This document shows positions 44,465 through 57,383 of a stretch of 64,000 nucleotides of DNA, one piece after another; the first letter of the stretch is position 1, and each line of letters opens with the position of its first letter. Position numbers and translations under genes: made by a program. The stretch is from Psilocybe azurescens (taxonomy: Eukaryota; Basidiomycota; Agaricomycetes; Agaricales; Agrocybaceae). Location: contig JAJIRX010000570.1 in the NCBI GenBank assembly GCA_023853785.1, positions 620,001-684,000 of the forward strand, read 5' to 3'. The notes beneath the pieces were generated by a model. That model was not told the DNA's origin. It was given only the letters and a program-made list of their open reading frames with translations, and did not search any database.

Positions 44465-45106
44465 GGTACTATTCCGTCTGTTCTCTGTATGTCTTTACGC
44501 AAATGAAATGCAATGCTTGAATACGATAAACATGTCTGCGCCGGTGGACCACTGTTAGCAGGGAAGCTATGAGCAGCACCGGGGATGACACCTGCCAAGT
44601 AGCCTGAATCAATACTTGGTTCTGGTCTGGATTTGGAGGCCATGCGGTAAGCTATGTGTTGCAAACATTCGTTCGGTCTCTTCAAACTTGAAAACTTCAA
44701 ATATCTGCGAAAACTGAACGAGCGCTACATCAACCTCTGAAGATACTTGTCGCCGAGGCTTTGAGCATTTAATAACTAGATGTACAGTGATACCAATGCA
44801 GATGTAATCCAATCTTTGAAATTTGACTAAACGTTTGCTCAATGTCGTAGCCAGTTGGAGCAATTTCCGGCGCGCGAACTAATAACATTTCAACGGAAAT
44901 TTCCGAATCAACATCCGACTAATAACCTAATTTCTCGTCGATCATGCAGACCTTTAGCATAAGCTCTGCAGGGTTGTACACTACATCATCCACGCCGTCT
45001 TCCTGCCGCTCAATTCCCACCGCTGTCACCTTTTAGTTGAATTTGAGGATTCCACATTCCCTCTAACGCGTACACCTCGTCCTTAGTCGAGACATCTCGA
45101 TACACT
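44465..45106. other. Intergenic region
   Basis: About 640 bp between the protease stop and the F-box gene. No gene or clear regulatory element was seen. Confidence 0.4.
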
Positions 45107-47342
45107 ATGAGCAGGACGAAACCTCATGATTCATTTTTGTCCAGACTTAGAAACGTTTTCCACAGTGGTGCAAAGGTGCAGCACGGTGAACAGACTTTGC
45201 TACGTCACCATTCTCCCATCTTTTGAAGGCAAACCTTCCGCCATCGGAAGAGGAAAGGGAGATAATCAAGGACGCCATGGTGGTTGCTCGAGCTCACTCT
45301 AGCTCCCTCCGTGAAGATGCTTTCATCGACTGTCATCAGTCCGTGCCCTCTGTAATACGAAAATTTCCCGACGAACTCCTGGCCCTCATCTTCCTACATT
45401 GCCTTCCGAACCTTGAATCTCAAACGTGGGGGCACTATTTGTGGAGTTCAAACCCATCCTTTCGACTCTCGCAGGTCTGCCAAAGGTGGCGTAGCATTGC
45501 AACCAACGATTCGCGTCTATGGCCTATGCTAGGCGACATCAGGATATCGAGGAAGTCAGCTAGCCAGAAGAAAAGTTTCTCGTACCTTCAATTTATCAAG
45601 GAGATTCTCCGTCGGTCCAAAGAAATGGACTTGTGGATATACATTCACTGCGTACCCTCTGATTGGCACTCCTTCAAGGAGAAACCACATCCAGTTATCA
45701 ACATTTTGAGAGAGCATGCGACAAGATGGCACGTCCTTAGAATCCATGCACCTGGTAGCACCGTGAAGGATATATGCGAGCCTACGATTAATACAGCAAT
45801 ATGCGACATCCTTCCACTAGAATTTCTTCGACTTCGCGCACTTAATATCACATTCTGGCCTTCCACTGATAGCGGGACGCTTGTCGGATTCTCTCGGGCT
45901 CCTTCTCTGACTGAGGTCACTGTAAAAGGAACAGATTCAACATTTCTACTCCCACTTCAACAGCTTCGGTCATACAGCCACACCCAGGCAGATCGTCGGG
46001 CCATAGGAGACAATTTAGGGGCGTGGCTTAAAGATTTGATAAAGTCTGCAAATAACTTGGAGTCGCTGGCATTGTTCAATGGTGTACCCTTGTCATTAAC
46101 GATGGCTTCTGTTACCATGCATATCAGAGTCCTGGAGCTTGTGGTCGACGGTACTCAAATCGCAACGGAGGGACTCTTGAATAACCTTCTTCTTCCAAAG
46201 CTAGAAGATTTAAAAATCGCAAGCTCCTACACTGATGTTATGCGTCCCCTCACCTCCCTTATTTATCGCCCAACCATTAGTGGCCTGAGTATGCGTCTAC
46301 GGAAACTTACGCTCGTACAGACCTGTGCCACTCCGGGTGCATTGTCAGCTCTCCTCAAGGCAACACCATATCTGGAGCATCTCACTGTAGATTTTGATCT
46401 TACAGGAGAGGTACTTGGTCTCCTCGGCACCACGAGCGCTCTTGAGTCACGTCTCCACATACCGAGACTAGCAAGCCTCGTAGTAAATACCCGTTTAAGA
46501 AACGTAGTCGAAGACGAAGAACACATATTACGACTTGCCAAAGCCATGTTCTATTGCTCAAACGCCAAAAGCAGTCAATATCCATTTCGCCTCGTATTTC
46601 CCACCCATGCTATTTCTCATTATGCCCAGGTGGTTCTTAATGGGTGGTTGGACGCCGCAGATGCACCTTTGACGGGAGATCTTTCGTTACAGTGCTTTGA
46701 CATGTTCACAGCTTGGAGAAGTTCCCTGGAACAAAATATTCCCGAGTTGAGGACCAATAGACTCACACTGAGGCTGTATGAGAAGCCTGTATCAAGGCGG
46801 AAATACGACATGGGATTCTCCCGTACGTTGGATAAAATTATCAGCAATATCGAGAAGTTCGAACTCGAGGAAGATGGAATATTTGCCTTATATGTACGTT
46901 CTTATCAGAGCTATGTAGTGCTTACCACATCTATGGTGGTAGTAACTAACTCCTGCTTGTTCTCCTATGCAGATCTCCGAGATTCATTTATGTCTGCACC
47001 GTCTTTCAGATCTACGTGAATGGGAGATATACGGCGACTCGAGGCTAAAGTTTCGTGAACGAGCAAGAAAAATTCTGACGAAATGGAATACAATAATCCT
47101 TCTCAATCTACAAGTTGCCGGGGTCAAATGGGCGCTTATGGGGCTGCGTTCAATTATCTATGTCGAAGAGAATGATCGTAAGTCGGTAGTGAATACAACT
47201 CTGTTGAATCCTTTTCATTGTAAACAGATACTCACTGCATATTTCTCTAGCGTTGAGGAGCTCCACTGAGCTATTGAGCATGACATACGGCATCGATGAT
47301 TGCTCAATGCACGAAGACAAGCGATGGTCGAACCACATCTAG
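45107..47342 (+). CDS. F-box protein with LRR-like body
   Basis: A probable substrate receptor for an SCF ubiquitin ligase, of the large mushroom F-box family. Exons: 45,107-46,893, 46,973-47,177, 47,251-47,342. The F-box follows the N-terminus (IRKFPDELLALIFLHCLP, then QVCQRWRSIATNDSRLW, about residues 85-140). The rest has irregular leucine-rich stretches (LRALNITFWP, MRLRKLTLVQT, PYLEHLTVDFD). The start is inferred: ATG 45,107 opens a frame that joins the main one only if one T is added to the TTTT run at 45,221-45,224. With it the total is exactly 695 codons. Without it, the first in-frame ATG of the main frame is near 45,279. A preceding PPSEEEREIIKDA segment is typical just before the F-box in this family, which favours the longer form. 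The substrate is unknown. Confidence 0.8.
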
Positions 47343-48173
47343 ACGCTGGATCGATCACTTTGTGGCACGCTCGGGTATCCTACTTCATGTATTCTTTACT
47401 GAAGCGGCACTCGAACGATGCTTTTAATTAGGACCACGGCTTTGATCTAACCCCGGGGTCTTGTAATGTCAGGTCCGTGGGGGTATTGTTTTCGGCGTTG
47501 CGTCCATATTCGCGTTCTCTTCGTCCATCAGAATGATGAATTGAAGATCGATTGTGCATCATAGTTGGTGACCGGTGATTCTAGAGCGATTAACTACGGC
47601 CAGATTTCAAAACCGTTCTTGTTGATAGGTCAGTCGCCAGAGCACACAGTGATGTATTCAACGCCTCGCTATTTCTCATAAAGCTGTAAGGCTGGAATTC
47701 TAAATGGTGCCGATGATCGGCCAAGGTGACCAATAAGCGCCCGGTTATTTTAGGACCTGTACGATGAAGAGGTTCAGTCCGATTCTTGTCTTTTACACCC
47801 TCGTGTCACCGGCGGTTTTAAGGAGTCGATGCGGAGTACCAAATGCATGAATCTCGGAGACATATTAATACTACCATTAAAGTTGTTGAAGTAAGGCAGA
47901 TTTCTTGCTAGAACCAAGTGTAATGTACATAAATGTCATGAGACTGCCGCATCGTCTGGCAACATACCCCCTCTTTGCTTGAACGCTAAGCAGTACGCCA
48001 AACTTTGGCGCCACTTCCGGAAAGTCCGTACAATGACTTGAGCAGCGGACTTTAAGTTTTAAGGGCGCAGATTCGAACCAATTAATGCCGCTCAGTTTCG
48101 TGTTTCGTGGCTGTTCCTCTGTAATGTATCCGAGACCTTATAAGTACTGTGAGCTTAACCTGCCCCTTGCACA
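47343..48173. other. Intergenic region upstream of the P450
   Basis: About 830 bp with no gene seen. A TATAAG box at about 48,137 lies 37 bp before the P450 start codon. Confidence 0.4.
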
Positions 48174-50918
48174 ATGGCTCTCCCACCAGGTCTAACCTAT
48201 CTTTTTAGCACTTTGGTCCACTTTGGTATACCTTCAATCGTGACGTATGTCTTGTGGTACTTCGTGCAAGAAACGCGAGTACTACCTATCAACATCCCTT
48301 ACTGGGCCATCGTCACTGTCGCCATTTGTACACGACCCATTATCTTCCTTGTGTCTAAATATCACTCCAGATGGGCAAACAAGAGGGCAGCAGCAGCCAA
48401 TAGTGCAATAATAGCCCCCTACGTTAAACAATCAACCTACTCCATTATTGCCGAATTGATCGAGAGCAATCGTAATGGTTATCCAGGTGGGCATATTGGT
48501 TGCACTGAATGATGTGGCTTATCTGACATCCTCATCCTTTCTTCCTCGGCATAGCTGAAGTACTACTTCGTTGGAATCAAGAATATGGAAATGTTGTCAA
48601 CATCGACCTTTCGACCAGTATATCTGTATGCACGTCTTCCTTTCCTCTTGACAGTAAATGTCACTCTCATACTCTATTCTATTTAAGCTACTAACAAATG
48701 AACCGGATCATGTCAAGGTTTTCCACGCTACTATCTATGTCCCCTCATTTGGGTCTGACACACTACATCGCAGACTATTCTTGCCACGCAATTTGACTCC
48801 TTTGCCAAAGGTGGGTCCTCTTGCTTTTGAGCATATAGCGTTACCTCTCGAGAATATACTAACGCTTCTCAATAAAGGCTCTCTGTTCATTTCGCAGATA
48901 GACTCTCTTTTCGGCGAAGGCGTTTTCAACTCTGACGGTGCGTTCTGCTTGAATTCCCAGAGAAATATTATTTTGACAATCGTGTTTTTAGGCGAAATGT
49001 GGAAGTGCGTATGCACAGTTCCCATATTTCTCCATGGCCCAACTGTGTTGTATATAGATTCCATCGATCGATGACCCGACCTTTCTTTACTCGAGAACGT
49101 ATCAGTGATTTCGAAATCTACGACCGCAACCGGGACATTTCTCTCAAACTGGCTAAGGGTCGACTTGCAGAGGGTTATTCCATTGACATCCAGGTATGAG
49201 CTGTCAAAGAACAAGGAGAAATAGTGCATTGACGGAGTACTTGTTAGGACCTTATCGCTCGGTTCACCCTCGATTCTGCTACTGAATTCCTTTTCGGAGG
49301 AAACGTCGGGTCACTCTCTGCCGGTATACCGTATCACCCAAGCGTCGTCAGAGAGAATACTACCGAGTTCTCCAACCATCCTTCTACATCATTTATTAAA
49401 GCTCTCACTGAGGGTTTACTTCTGGCTGCTGGTCGCCTATCGATGGGATATGAATGGCCACTTTCTGAGTTCACTAAAGATAGGATCTTGCCTTTGCGCA
49501 AAATTATGGACGACTTTACCGATCCTCTCATGAAAATGGCACTAGCCAAGCGGGAACAAGATTTATCGCTTGATAAAACTCCTGATGAAAAGGAGGAGCC
49601 GACTCTTCTTTCCCATCTGGTCAATCATACTCAAGGTGGGTACCCAATATTACAGAATCAATAACAATTGCTGACTTTGTTTTTAGATCCAAAAGTTCTG
49701 AAAGACGAGGTATGTTGCCAAACGCGCAGTACAAATTTTTCCATGTGACTGAAGATCCTGTCCCGTTTTATTGCTCAGCTCATCAACCTCCTGGTAGCCG
49801 GACGGGATACAGTATACTATTATCCATTTATCCACCTTTATGCTGCTTCTGACACACTCTCCAGACTATGTGCTTGTTAGCGTTCTCGGTCTACATGCTA
49901 GCCGAGCACCCCGATATTGAGAATCGTCTACGCCAAGAAATTTATGAGAAGGTTGGGTCTACAGGTGCACCCAAATACGAACATATGCGGGAAATGAGGT
50001 TTATGAGGGCGTTCTTGAACGGTATGTGTTTTTGCTACAGCCTTTCGCCCATACTAACCACCCATTTGCTAACAGAGGTTCTACGACTTTATCCACCTGT
50101 GTAAAGGTTTTTGTTGAAATGCAAGATAATAGTTGTACTGATCTACTTACCTTTGCAGACCTGTCAATTCCAGGTTAGCTTCAGATTTAGCTTGATTCAA
50201 GAGGTTTCAACTTAATATGCCATTAGAAAGACCACGGCTCCCGTCGTCCTTCCCTCTGCTGGTCCGGGACAGAAGCCGGTTTATGTTCCTCGGGATATTA
50301 AGTGCGGGCCATATTCCTATCGCTGGCCACTTCTCGCCTGCTCATTTTTGATCCCTTAGCTGCGTGTATACAGTTATGAATATGCATCGCCGCACTGACC
50401 TATGGGGCCCTGACGGTAAGTAATGACTTACATGTACATTCGTCGGCGGACTGATAACAGGGTCCCTGTAGCTCTCAAGTTTGACCCAGACCGATTCCTT
50501 GATGCTCGGGTACAAAAGTACCTCGTTCCCAATCCCTACATATTTTGTCCATTCAATGCTGGCCCTCGCATATGCCTCGGCCAACAGGTATGCTAATTTT
50601 AGCCATTTTCTGCTGCTAGTTCTAAATTTCCGCAACTAGTTTGCATACCACGAGGCTTCGTACTATCTTGTCCGTCTCCTTCAACAGTTTACAGAGTTCA
50701 CACTTGATGCATCTGCGAACATTCCTCCTCCGGCACATTGGAAATCGGGAGACGGTCTGAAGCCGACCGAGAAGATTGTTCCAACGGCACATTTGACTTT
50801 GTTTGTCAAGGTTACTAGATACACTCATTTATTCCGCGGATCTTCTTCACTGACTATGATTATTGGCCATTAGGGTGGGCTGTGGGTCCGAATGAAGGAA
50901 TTGAAGAACGACGAGTGA
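48174..50918 (+). CDS. Cytochrome P450 monooxygenase, CYP63-like
   Basis: A membrane-anchored heme-thiolate oxygenase; CYP63-type enzymes in white-rot fungi oxidise alkanes, fatty acids and aromatics. The substrate here is inferred only. Eighteen exons: 48,174-48,486; 48,555-48,625; 48,688-48,717; 48,774-48,810; 48,878-48,937; 48,992-49,004; 49,058-49,193; 49,248-49,635; 49,687-49,709; 49,779-49,811; 49,865-50,021; 50,076-50,100; 50,159-50,173; 50,227-50,301; 50,360-50,415; 50,472-50,587; 50,640-50,810; 50,874-50,918. They sum to 1764 nt, i.e. 587 residues. Hydrophobic N-terminal segments are followed by [28 protein letters not shown], the I-helix AGRDTT (about 364), the K-helix EVLR (about 421), DRF and the heme loop [10 protein letters not shown] with Cys512. 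Exons 6 and 13 are 13 and 15 nt. No frame defects. Confidence 0.9.
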
Positions 50919-51813
50919 CCGGGATGAGATTTATTGTGTAATCGGTCGGGCATCCTTTTGTGAAATCAGCCTACAGTACCTCCAACTAGCTAGTTATATT
51001 TGTACCTTTATATGAAAAGAGATATTATAGGTGAATTTGAATGCATATTCAAAGTATAGTGGCATTGACGAGTGCAAGGGCACTTAAAGTGGCATCTGCC
51101 AGAATCTTCTCGCGGGATACGTGGCCAACGACTTCCACCAAGAGCTCGTTCAGAAACACACGGAGCGAAAATGTCACCATTTTTGGGAGGATGGAGGATG
51201 GTTTAACAAGAGAGACAAGATGGTAGCAGCTATAGGATATAGTTTTCGAATAGAACTACTCGTTATAAGTTTTTGTACCATCCAAACATCTCTCAAGGTC
51301 ATGATCATATGATGAGATCCGAGGCCATATGTTCAAGCAGCCAATGTTCGACTCGTTGGGATGCCAATTAATCGACTACCACCTGTTATGGCATAAATAA
51401 AGTTTATGGCCAAAGGACCGCTGACGGAGATGCCACCGATATCATTACTTGTCAGGCCTTGGATTCAAGATAAAAGAAGAATCGCCCAGAGCAGGGTTTC
51501 CACCGAACAGTGGGCCTTCATTTGTCAGATCTCGTATGCTATGGATAAATTTCCAAAATACGTATAATAGAGTACCAATACATGGGGCAATAGCTGGGTG
51601 TAAGTACTAATAATTATATAACAACGAGAAAGCAATAATCATAGGTAGCGTGTATAGGGAAAAAACTAATAATGAAGACGATAATGCTGAGGTAAGACTA
51701 AGACTACAACGGACTGTACACTACAGAAAAATTGTGACCGATAAATGAAAGTGAATTCCAACCAGCCCATTTACCAACAGTTGTACTACGCAGACTCCAA
51801 AGTCCAATCCATA
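50919..51813. other. Intergenic region between convergent genes
   Basis: About 900 bp separating the P450 stop from the stop of the minus-strand F-box gene. Only short frames without recognisable content were seen. Confidence 0.4.
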
Positions 51814-53174
51814 TCATTGGTCGAGAGGGACAAACATGCGTGTCCAAAATTTGTTCATCGAGATAAGGGACTCGTGAGGTGTCCTGTAATGGCGAAGCTC
51901 TTGCAACACCACTTTTATATTCTTGCCGAAGGCATAGTGGGTCGTGAGCATCGCCAGATCACTAATGCCAGGGAACACTAGAGATCGGAGGATACCACTC
52001 TCGCCTTCAATTCCGACCAAATGGATTTGAACTGATAAAGTAACCGAAGTCACTTGTGGCGTATCGAGCAGCAAAGCCCGAATTACTGCGACAAAAGATT
52101 CCCAAACTCTCAGATCTTCTTCGTCTGTGCCAGCCTCGGCGTTTAGCCAGCTGAAAATCACAGAAAACGTGACTCTCCGAAGGGCAACATGGCTTCTAAG
52201 CTGCAAAGATCCCGCAAGACCCTCCAGCTGTTGGGTGAATGCTTGTACCCCGTCTGTGAAGTGGTCAAATGTTAAAAGATGCATTACTGTTAATATGCTT
52301 GTCACATACCAGGAATACGTCGCTTGAGCCATTCTGCTGAGATTTCCAAATGTTCAAGGGTATCTTTACACCCATCGACAATTGATCTGACTTGTGCCTC
52401 TAGGAAAGGGAATTCAGGCTGGGTAGATATTCTCAAGTGTTCGAGAAGAGACACATCAATTCCTGCTTGGGAAAGTGGGGAACATGTCCCCATGTCCAGA
52501 CTAACCAGCTTCAGCCGCTGATAAAACGGCCCTACCGGCAGCGCGTCATCCAATCTGGTGAAGGATAGCTTCTGGAGCCCAACGGGGCACTGTAAGACCA
52601 GGGACAGGGGGAACATTGCGAATCCCCGGGTATCAAGATGACGGACGCTGTACGGCAGCGATAATAGTGACTTTCGAAAGTTTCTTATCGTCATGGGATT
52701 GAATTCGATTTCTTGATATGTGTCTGACCCAATTCCCCAGAGTCTGCAGAAGACTAACGTTTCTAGCTTTCGCAAGAGAGAAAGTATCGATTGGAGGGAG
52801 AAAATGTGACGATGAGGACTTATGGTTCTTCCTCCTTCGAGAAATTGGAGTTTTAGTGTTCGGACGTAGGGCTGGATATGGCGGGATCGCTGAAGGAAGT
52901 CGTAAAACTTGAGGCCGGTGGCAGGTCCGTCTGCGCGGTCGAAGATCGATATCGTTGTAGGCGTTATGAACGCGCTGTCGGGGTGTGATGCGGTCTCGAG
53001 TGTGTAGGTTATTGTTACTTCTCGGAAGAGAAGTTTCTGCGATAAATAATACATAGTGGAGTTGACCTGCGAACAGGCCCGCAACGTCGTTGTGGAATGA
53101 GTGGAGAGGGCAGTATGTCCCATAATTTCTTCGAAGAGTTCGGTCGGAAGCACTGGACGCAAGAGAGAGGGCAT
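51814..53174 (-). CDS. F-box/LRR-like protein, small form
   Basis: Two exons on minus, 52,310-53,174 and 51,814-52,253, joined across a 56-bp GT-AG intron; 1305 nt, 434 residues. The N-terminus LRPVLPTELFEEIMGH and LRACSQVNSTMYYLSQKLLFREVTI is an F-box-like segment as found in many basidiomycete orphan families. The body has leucine-rich repeats-like blocks (LRKLETLVFCRLWGIG, SVRHLDTRGFAMFPL, DTLEHLEISAEWL, ALRRVTFSVIFSWLN). It is presumed to be a ubiquitin-ligase adaptor, but the F-box is weak and the function is unproven. No frame defects. Confidence 0.75.
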
Positions 53175-55480
53175 TGCTTCGATGACGTAGAAAAAAGAAT
53201 GAGTAAATGGCCGTAGTGGTATGGGGGTGAATGGAAACTAGGGGACAAACCTATGTTGTGCCAATTTGCTTTTCAACAGATCACGCGTCGAGATGTGCCA
53301 GTGGGGCACCGTGACCGCGTTTCCTCATTGTCCTACTCATTTGGAACTTCGGCAAGTACTTGACTCATATCGGCTCAAAGCCACTCAATAATCCAAATGG
53401 AAAAGGGAATAACGGACGTGAGTGAGTGTCAACCACAACAAACGAAAAGCAAACATACTTGTCAATATTCATTAGCGTCAACTTGTGCGTCGATTTCAGC
53501 ACATCGATACTAGAATATGCCGTCGGGAATTGCAAGGTCCGCGTCAACCCAATCTTGCCACCAGTTTTTCACGGCCTGGCCAGGCATTCAAGAGTGTTGC
53601 CTGACCGTTGTGCGTCTGAACTAGATCTCGAGATACGCACCAATATTTATATTCGACACAGTAGATGGCCTTGAACACTTGGCTATGATACTGAGTGGAA
53701 AGTATACTAGCTCCTGAGCCGGCGGGCGACAGACCTTGAGCAATAGTCCAATCAAGGCGTTCTCGACGATCGGAGCGACAACCCAAAGACGCATTCGAGC
53801 AGCACAGATAATCTGCTTCCTGACCCCTGGCCCGTTGGAAAACTCTTACAAGGATCGATGGTCACCCTCGTTCATAGTGCAGGAATCCGGCGAAGCCACC
53901 TCGGTCTTGATATGTACCGCCAGATCTCATTCGAACAAGCAAACAGAAACGACAAGCTCGCCTATGCACGATGAAGTATGTGCCCTATGCTGCTCTCTTC
54001 ATCGAACAGACATCCAAGCTGCTGATGCAAATATATAGAAGGCGACTTTGAAATAAGCCTTCACACCTCAAATACGATGAGGTCCATAATCGCGTCCCCG
54101 CATCGAAAAAGAGCCAATTCAGAGAGGGCATATAAAAACACTCGCTGAGATCGTGTGTTATATTGGCCCTACCGGGAAGTGTATCCTTGAGATGCGAAGG
54201 ATATCTAAACAATAATCTAGGATTAACCAAATTCATGTACACAAAACGCTCGCTCACCAACTTGCAGTTCTGCACTTGCGCTCAACGTCGAATCATGAAG
54301 TTCGCATTTGGAAGTGATATTACTTGTCCAGGATATCCAAAATCGCTACTGCTCGACGCTCACAGTACGACGACAGTAGGAGATATTTGCAGTTCAATGT
54401 CATATCCGACCTATCATAATCCCTTTAAAACACCGATTAGATACTTCGCGGTTGTAAAAAAATCAACTCGACCATGGCTTCCACGAAGTACCTGGATTTT
54501 CCAAAGGACGACAGAGATGTCAGGGACTTCAATCTTCAAATCTTCTCCTGATACCTTTGTCTTCTGAAAAATCGCCTTTGGTCCCAGATTTGTTTGGCAG
54601 CATATAAATCCCTGACAGAAGTCTTCCAGCCTAATATGACAGAAGATTTGAAGCTGTTCTCCTTGTGATTGGTTTCCATGAGTGCTTAATCCAAATCATC
54701 GTTTTTTGGGGGGTTCAATTTAATCACATTCTCTTACCTAGTCCATTAAAATATCTTTCGACTCCATAATAGACCTTTATAGGGTGCTACGAACGCCGAA
54801 AAAGTTGGATGTCAACGACGGTCGACCGTAAGACGGAGGAAGTCGGAACGCGACTTCGAGGTCCATAAATAAAATAATCGTTGCACGTGATGGACTGCCA
54901 CTTGAACCTCACGGCCTCAGGGCAACAGTCAAAACCTCGGCGTTGTTCAGAGATGCTTACACTGAACATTCATCAAAAACTTCAAAGTAACAAGGTTGTT
55001 TTTTTCTTTAACACTTTATTGCAACTTTATTGCAGAACAATGTACGACTACGATCTTCAATCAGAACTGACACAATACAGAAGATGGAGCAGTGAGTATG
55101 TATATAGACACGATGGAGGGGATGGGTGGAACTGGGAATACGATGAGATTGTACGATACGAACGATACGGGCACCATAGAAACAAGCATACAATGACATG
55201 TGGATAGTGGAGGGGATACGACGATGCTTCGAAGCAAGTGGTTGGGGGAAAGATGATGAGAGCCTATGTAAAATTACAATGAGTGAAGCATCGAAGGGGC
55301 TATAACAGGACGACTTGAAAAAATACGGTCGTCGTTTCAGTCCAGTAGACATAACGTTATTCAGACATTTTGAGAGGCAAGACTAAAAACAAAGGGAAAC
55401 GGAAAAAAAAGAAGACGAAGCAAGAAAGACGAACGGTGGATGTAGCAAACATGTAAAGATGATAAGATAGAAAAAAAAAA
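53175..55480. other. Intergenic region
   Basis: About 2.3 kb. A plus-strand frame at 54,163-54,567 (134 codons) is the longest but resembles nothing I know and lacks codon structure suggestive of a gene. The last 200 bp contain A-rich tracts that are probably the 3' UTR and polyadenylation region of the bZIP gene. Confidence 0.35.
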
Positions 55481-57178
55481 TTAAACGTCGGCGTACTGGC
55501 GCTCATCAGGAGGGAAGTCGGGGTATACGTGGCCATGGCTGCGGGCGAGCCCAAGGAAGAAATTGGCGCGCTCTTGCCAGATCTCCTTCAAGGCCCTCTC
55601 CTCATCCCTAGACTTCTCCATGTTTTGCACCCGCTCGAGTTTGCGCTTCCTGCTCCTGCGCGCCGCGACTGTGTTCTGCCTGCGCTTGGCCTCGATCAGA
55701 TCCGCCTCCTTCTCGTCGGGCGGGTGCTGGTCGAGTTGGTCCTGCTCTTCACCGAAGGCGACCGAATGAAGGCGTTTGCGCGCAAACACTGCCGGGACCT
55801 CCTTCCTCGACGTCACGGACGGCGTTGTGTACTGCAGGGGCTGGGTGGGGGCCTTTTCGTCGAGGAGGCTGTCGGGAGTGACACCTTTGCGAATGCCTGT
55901 AGCCTTCACACGACGAGTGGGAGTAGGAGCGCCCGCGGTGTAGTCGGCGGATGAGTCCGAGTGAGTGGTAGAAACGCTACCAGGTTTGTACAATTGTGCC
56001 GGGTCAAAGCTGTCGAACGACTCGATGGCGGGGGTCGTCGGCGAGATCGTGTAAAGGTTCTCGAACACGGGAGCGGGAGCCTTGGATTGGATGGGAACCT
56101 CCTGCTCATCGGTGATGCTTGGGAACAATGGCATGTTCATGTAGTCTTCCATGTTAGGACTGGTGAGGAGAGCATCGTCGGAGAAAAGAGGTGTGGTGAG
56201 GAAGTCGGAGTAGGGAGTCTCGAGAGGAGATGTGCCAAACTCATCGAGCTCAGGCATGAGAGGGGAGGTAGACATGAAGGTGTCGAAGTAATCTTGGTCG
56301 CGGAACTCAGGAGAAGACGCTGTGCAGGCGGTACCGATATAATGAGTCAAACTGACACTGAAGTATGAGGCTGTGTCCTTACCCAAAATAGTGGCGATAT
56401 CGCGGAGTTGGGCGTCAGTCATGGTGTCAGGAGCATCAAGTCCCGAAGAGGCAATAGTCGACGACATCTGCGGTGCGCTGGGGGCGGCTACGGAGTTATC
56501 GGTCGGCTTATCAGACAACATAGTGATGTAGGCGTTTTTCAGAGTATCGAAATCAGATTCTTTGTAAGCTGGTGCTGTGTGGCGCGGTGTGGTCCGAGGT
56601 GCAGGTGGCAGTATTTGGGGGATACCATAGTGTGCTGCTAAATCCGTGGAGGATTGGAAAATGGTGTTGCACGTCCGAGGACGACGAATTGGGTGAGTTA
56701 GGACATGGTGTTGAAGAGGTTGAGAAAAACTCGAAACAGATGTTTCGGGTGGAGTGGACTGTTGACCAGAGGTGCGAGTTACCGTAGACGGGGTTAAAGA
56801 AGCCGAGCTATTCACAAAGTGGTGAACATCTTGACTTGTGTATGAAGTAGTGTTGTTCTGATAGGCTGAAATTGCGACAGGGTCTGTGTGATCCGGTGTA
56901 GTTTGGGGCGACGAAGGCACCTTGTGCGGTAGCCTTGAAAGCCTAGAGGTGGGTGGTATTAGTTCCATGTCCATAAAATCAGCGTTGGCCACTGGTGCCC
57001 GTTCGTTGGATAAAGACGAATCATTGACGACTGATGGGTATGAAGGAAGCTGAGCCTCCCGTGTGGGGGATTCACGGGAGTCCACCTCCATCTGATAAGC
57101 CTCGTTCAACACTGCCGCCGGAGACGTGCTACCGGTCGACTCGCTTGCGAACATTGCAGTCGCAGAAGCCATTTGCAT
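55481..57178 (-). CDS. bZIP transcription factor, Gcn4/CPC1-like
   Basis: A probable nuclear activator of amino-acid starvation and stress genes. As one open frame it has 565 codons, beginning MQMASA (start at 57,178; a second Met is two codons on). Most of the protein is disordered Ser/Thr/Pro-rich activation sequence with acidic-hydrophobic patches (DTFMSTSPLMPELDEFGTSP, then DALLTSPNMEDYMN). The basic region is KRRQNTVAARRSRKRKL (about residue 498), with the Asn-x2-Ala-Ala-x-Arg-Ser-Arg DNA contacts of the Gcn4 group. The zipper after it is atypical, with few leucines at heptad positions. A 63-nt segment (56,320-56,382) has GTAAGG and CAG ends and is probably an in-frame intron; removing it gives 544 residues. 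Confidence 0.85.
   Translation of the reverse strand: MQMASATAMFASESTGSTSPAAVLNEAYQMEVDSRESPTREAQLPSYPSVVNDSSLSNERAPVANADFMDMELIPPTSRLSRLPHKVPSSPQTTPDHTDPVAISAYQNNTTSYTSQDVHHFVNSSASLTPSTVTRTSGQQSTPPETSVSSFSQPLQHHVLTHPIRRPRTCNTIFQSSTDLAAHYGIPQILPPAPRTTPRHTAPAYKESDFDTLKNAYITMLSDKPTDNSVAAPSAPQMSSTIASSGLDAPDTMTDAQLRDIATILGKDTASYFSVSLTHYIGTACTASSPEFRDQDYFDTFMSTSPLMPELDEFGTSPLETPYSDFLTTPLFSDDALLTSPNMEDYMNMPLFPSITDEQEVPIQSKAPAPVFENLYTISPTTPAIESFDSFDPAQLYKPGSVSTTHSDSSADYTAGAPTPTRRVKATGIRKGVTPDSLLDEKAPTQPLQYTTPSVTSRKEVPAVFARKRLHSVAFGEEQDQLDQHPPDEKEADLIEAKRRQNTVAARRSRKRKLERVQNMEKSRDEERALKEIWQERANFFLGLARSHGHVYPDFPPDERQYADV
56320..56382 (-). other. Probable in-frame 63-nt intron in the bZIP gene
   Basis: On minus it reads GTAAGGACAC ... 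CCTGCACAG. The length is a multiple of three and it has no stop, so an ORF finder reads through it. A TGACTCA word lies inside it. Confidence 0.6.
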
Positions 57179-57278
57179 TTCTGACTTGTTTGTGTGTGTT
57201 GTACAATAAGCGAGTTATCGCTGTGGCACAAGGCAAATGCACACGTAGGCCAATGTATCAGATTCGAGGGGAAAACTA

Positions 57279-57285
57279 TGACTCA
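57279..57285 (-). promoter_or_regulatory. TGACTCA (Gcn4/CPC1-type box) upstream of the bZIP gene
   Basis: A perfect TGA[C/G]TCA palindrome about 100 bp before the start codon. In Neurospora cpc-1 and related genes this box mediates autoregulation. On minus it overlaps GTGAGT, so it could equally be a 5' UTR splice donor. Confidence 0.4.
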
Positions 57286-57383
57286 CAGATGCCTCAGAGA
57301 TGTACTGAGGGGCAACTAGGGGGACTCGATGCAGATGACTCTGATGAAGTCGGGGAGATGGGGGTTGGAGAAGAAAGAACGGG

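Noticed and set aside
48000..48090. tRNA-like GGTTCGAATC word on the minus strand
   Set aside because: The flanking bases do not pair into a T stem, and no acceptor or anticodon arm can be built.
54163..54567. 134-codon plus-strand frame
   Set aside because: It starts without a supported ATG context, has no domain and has no neighbouring splice pattern.
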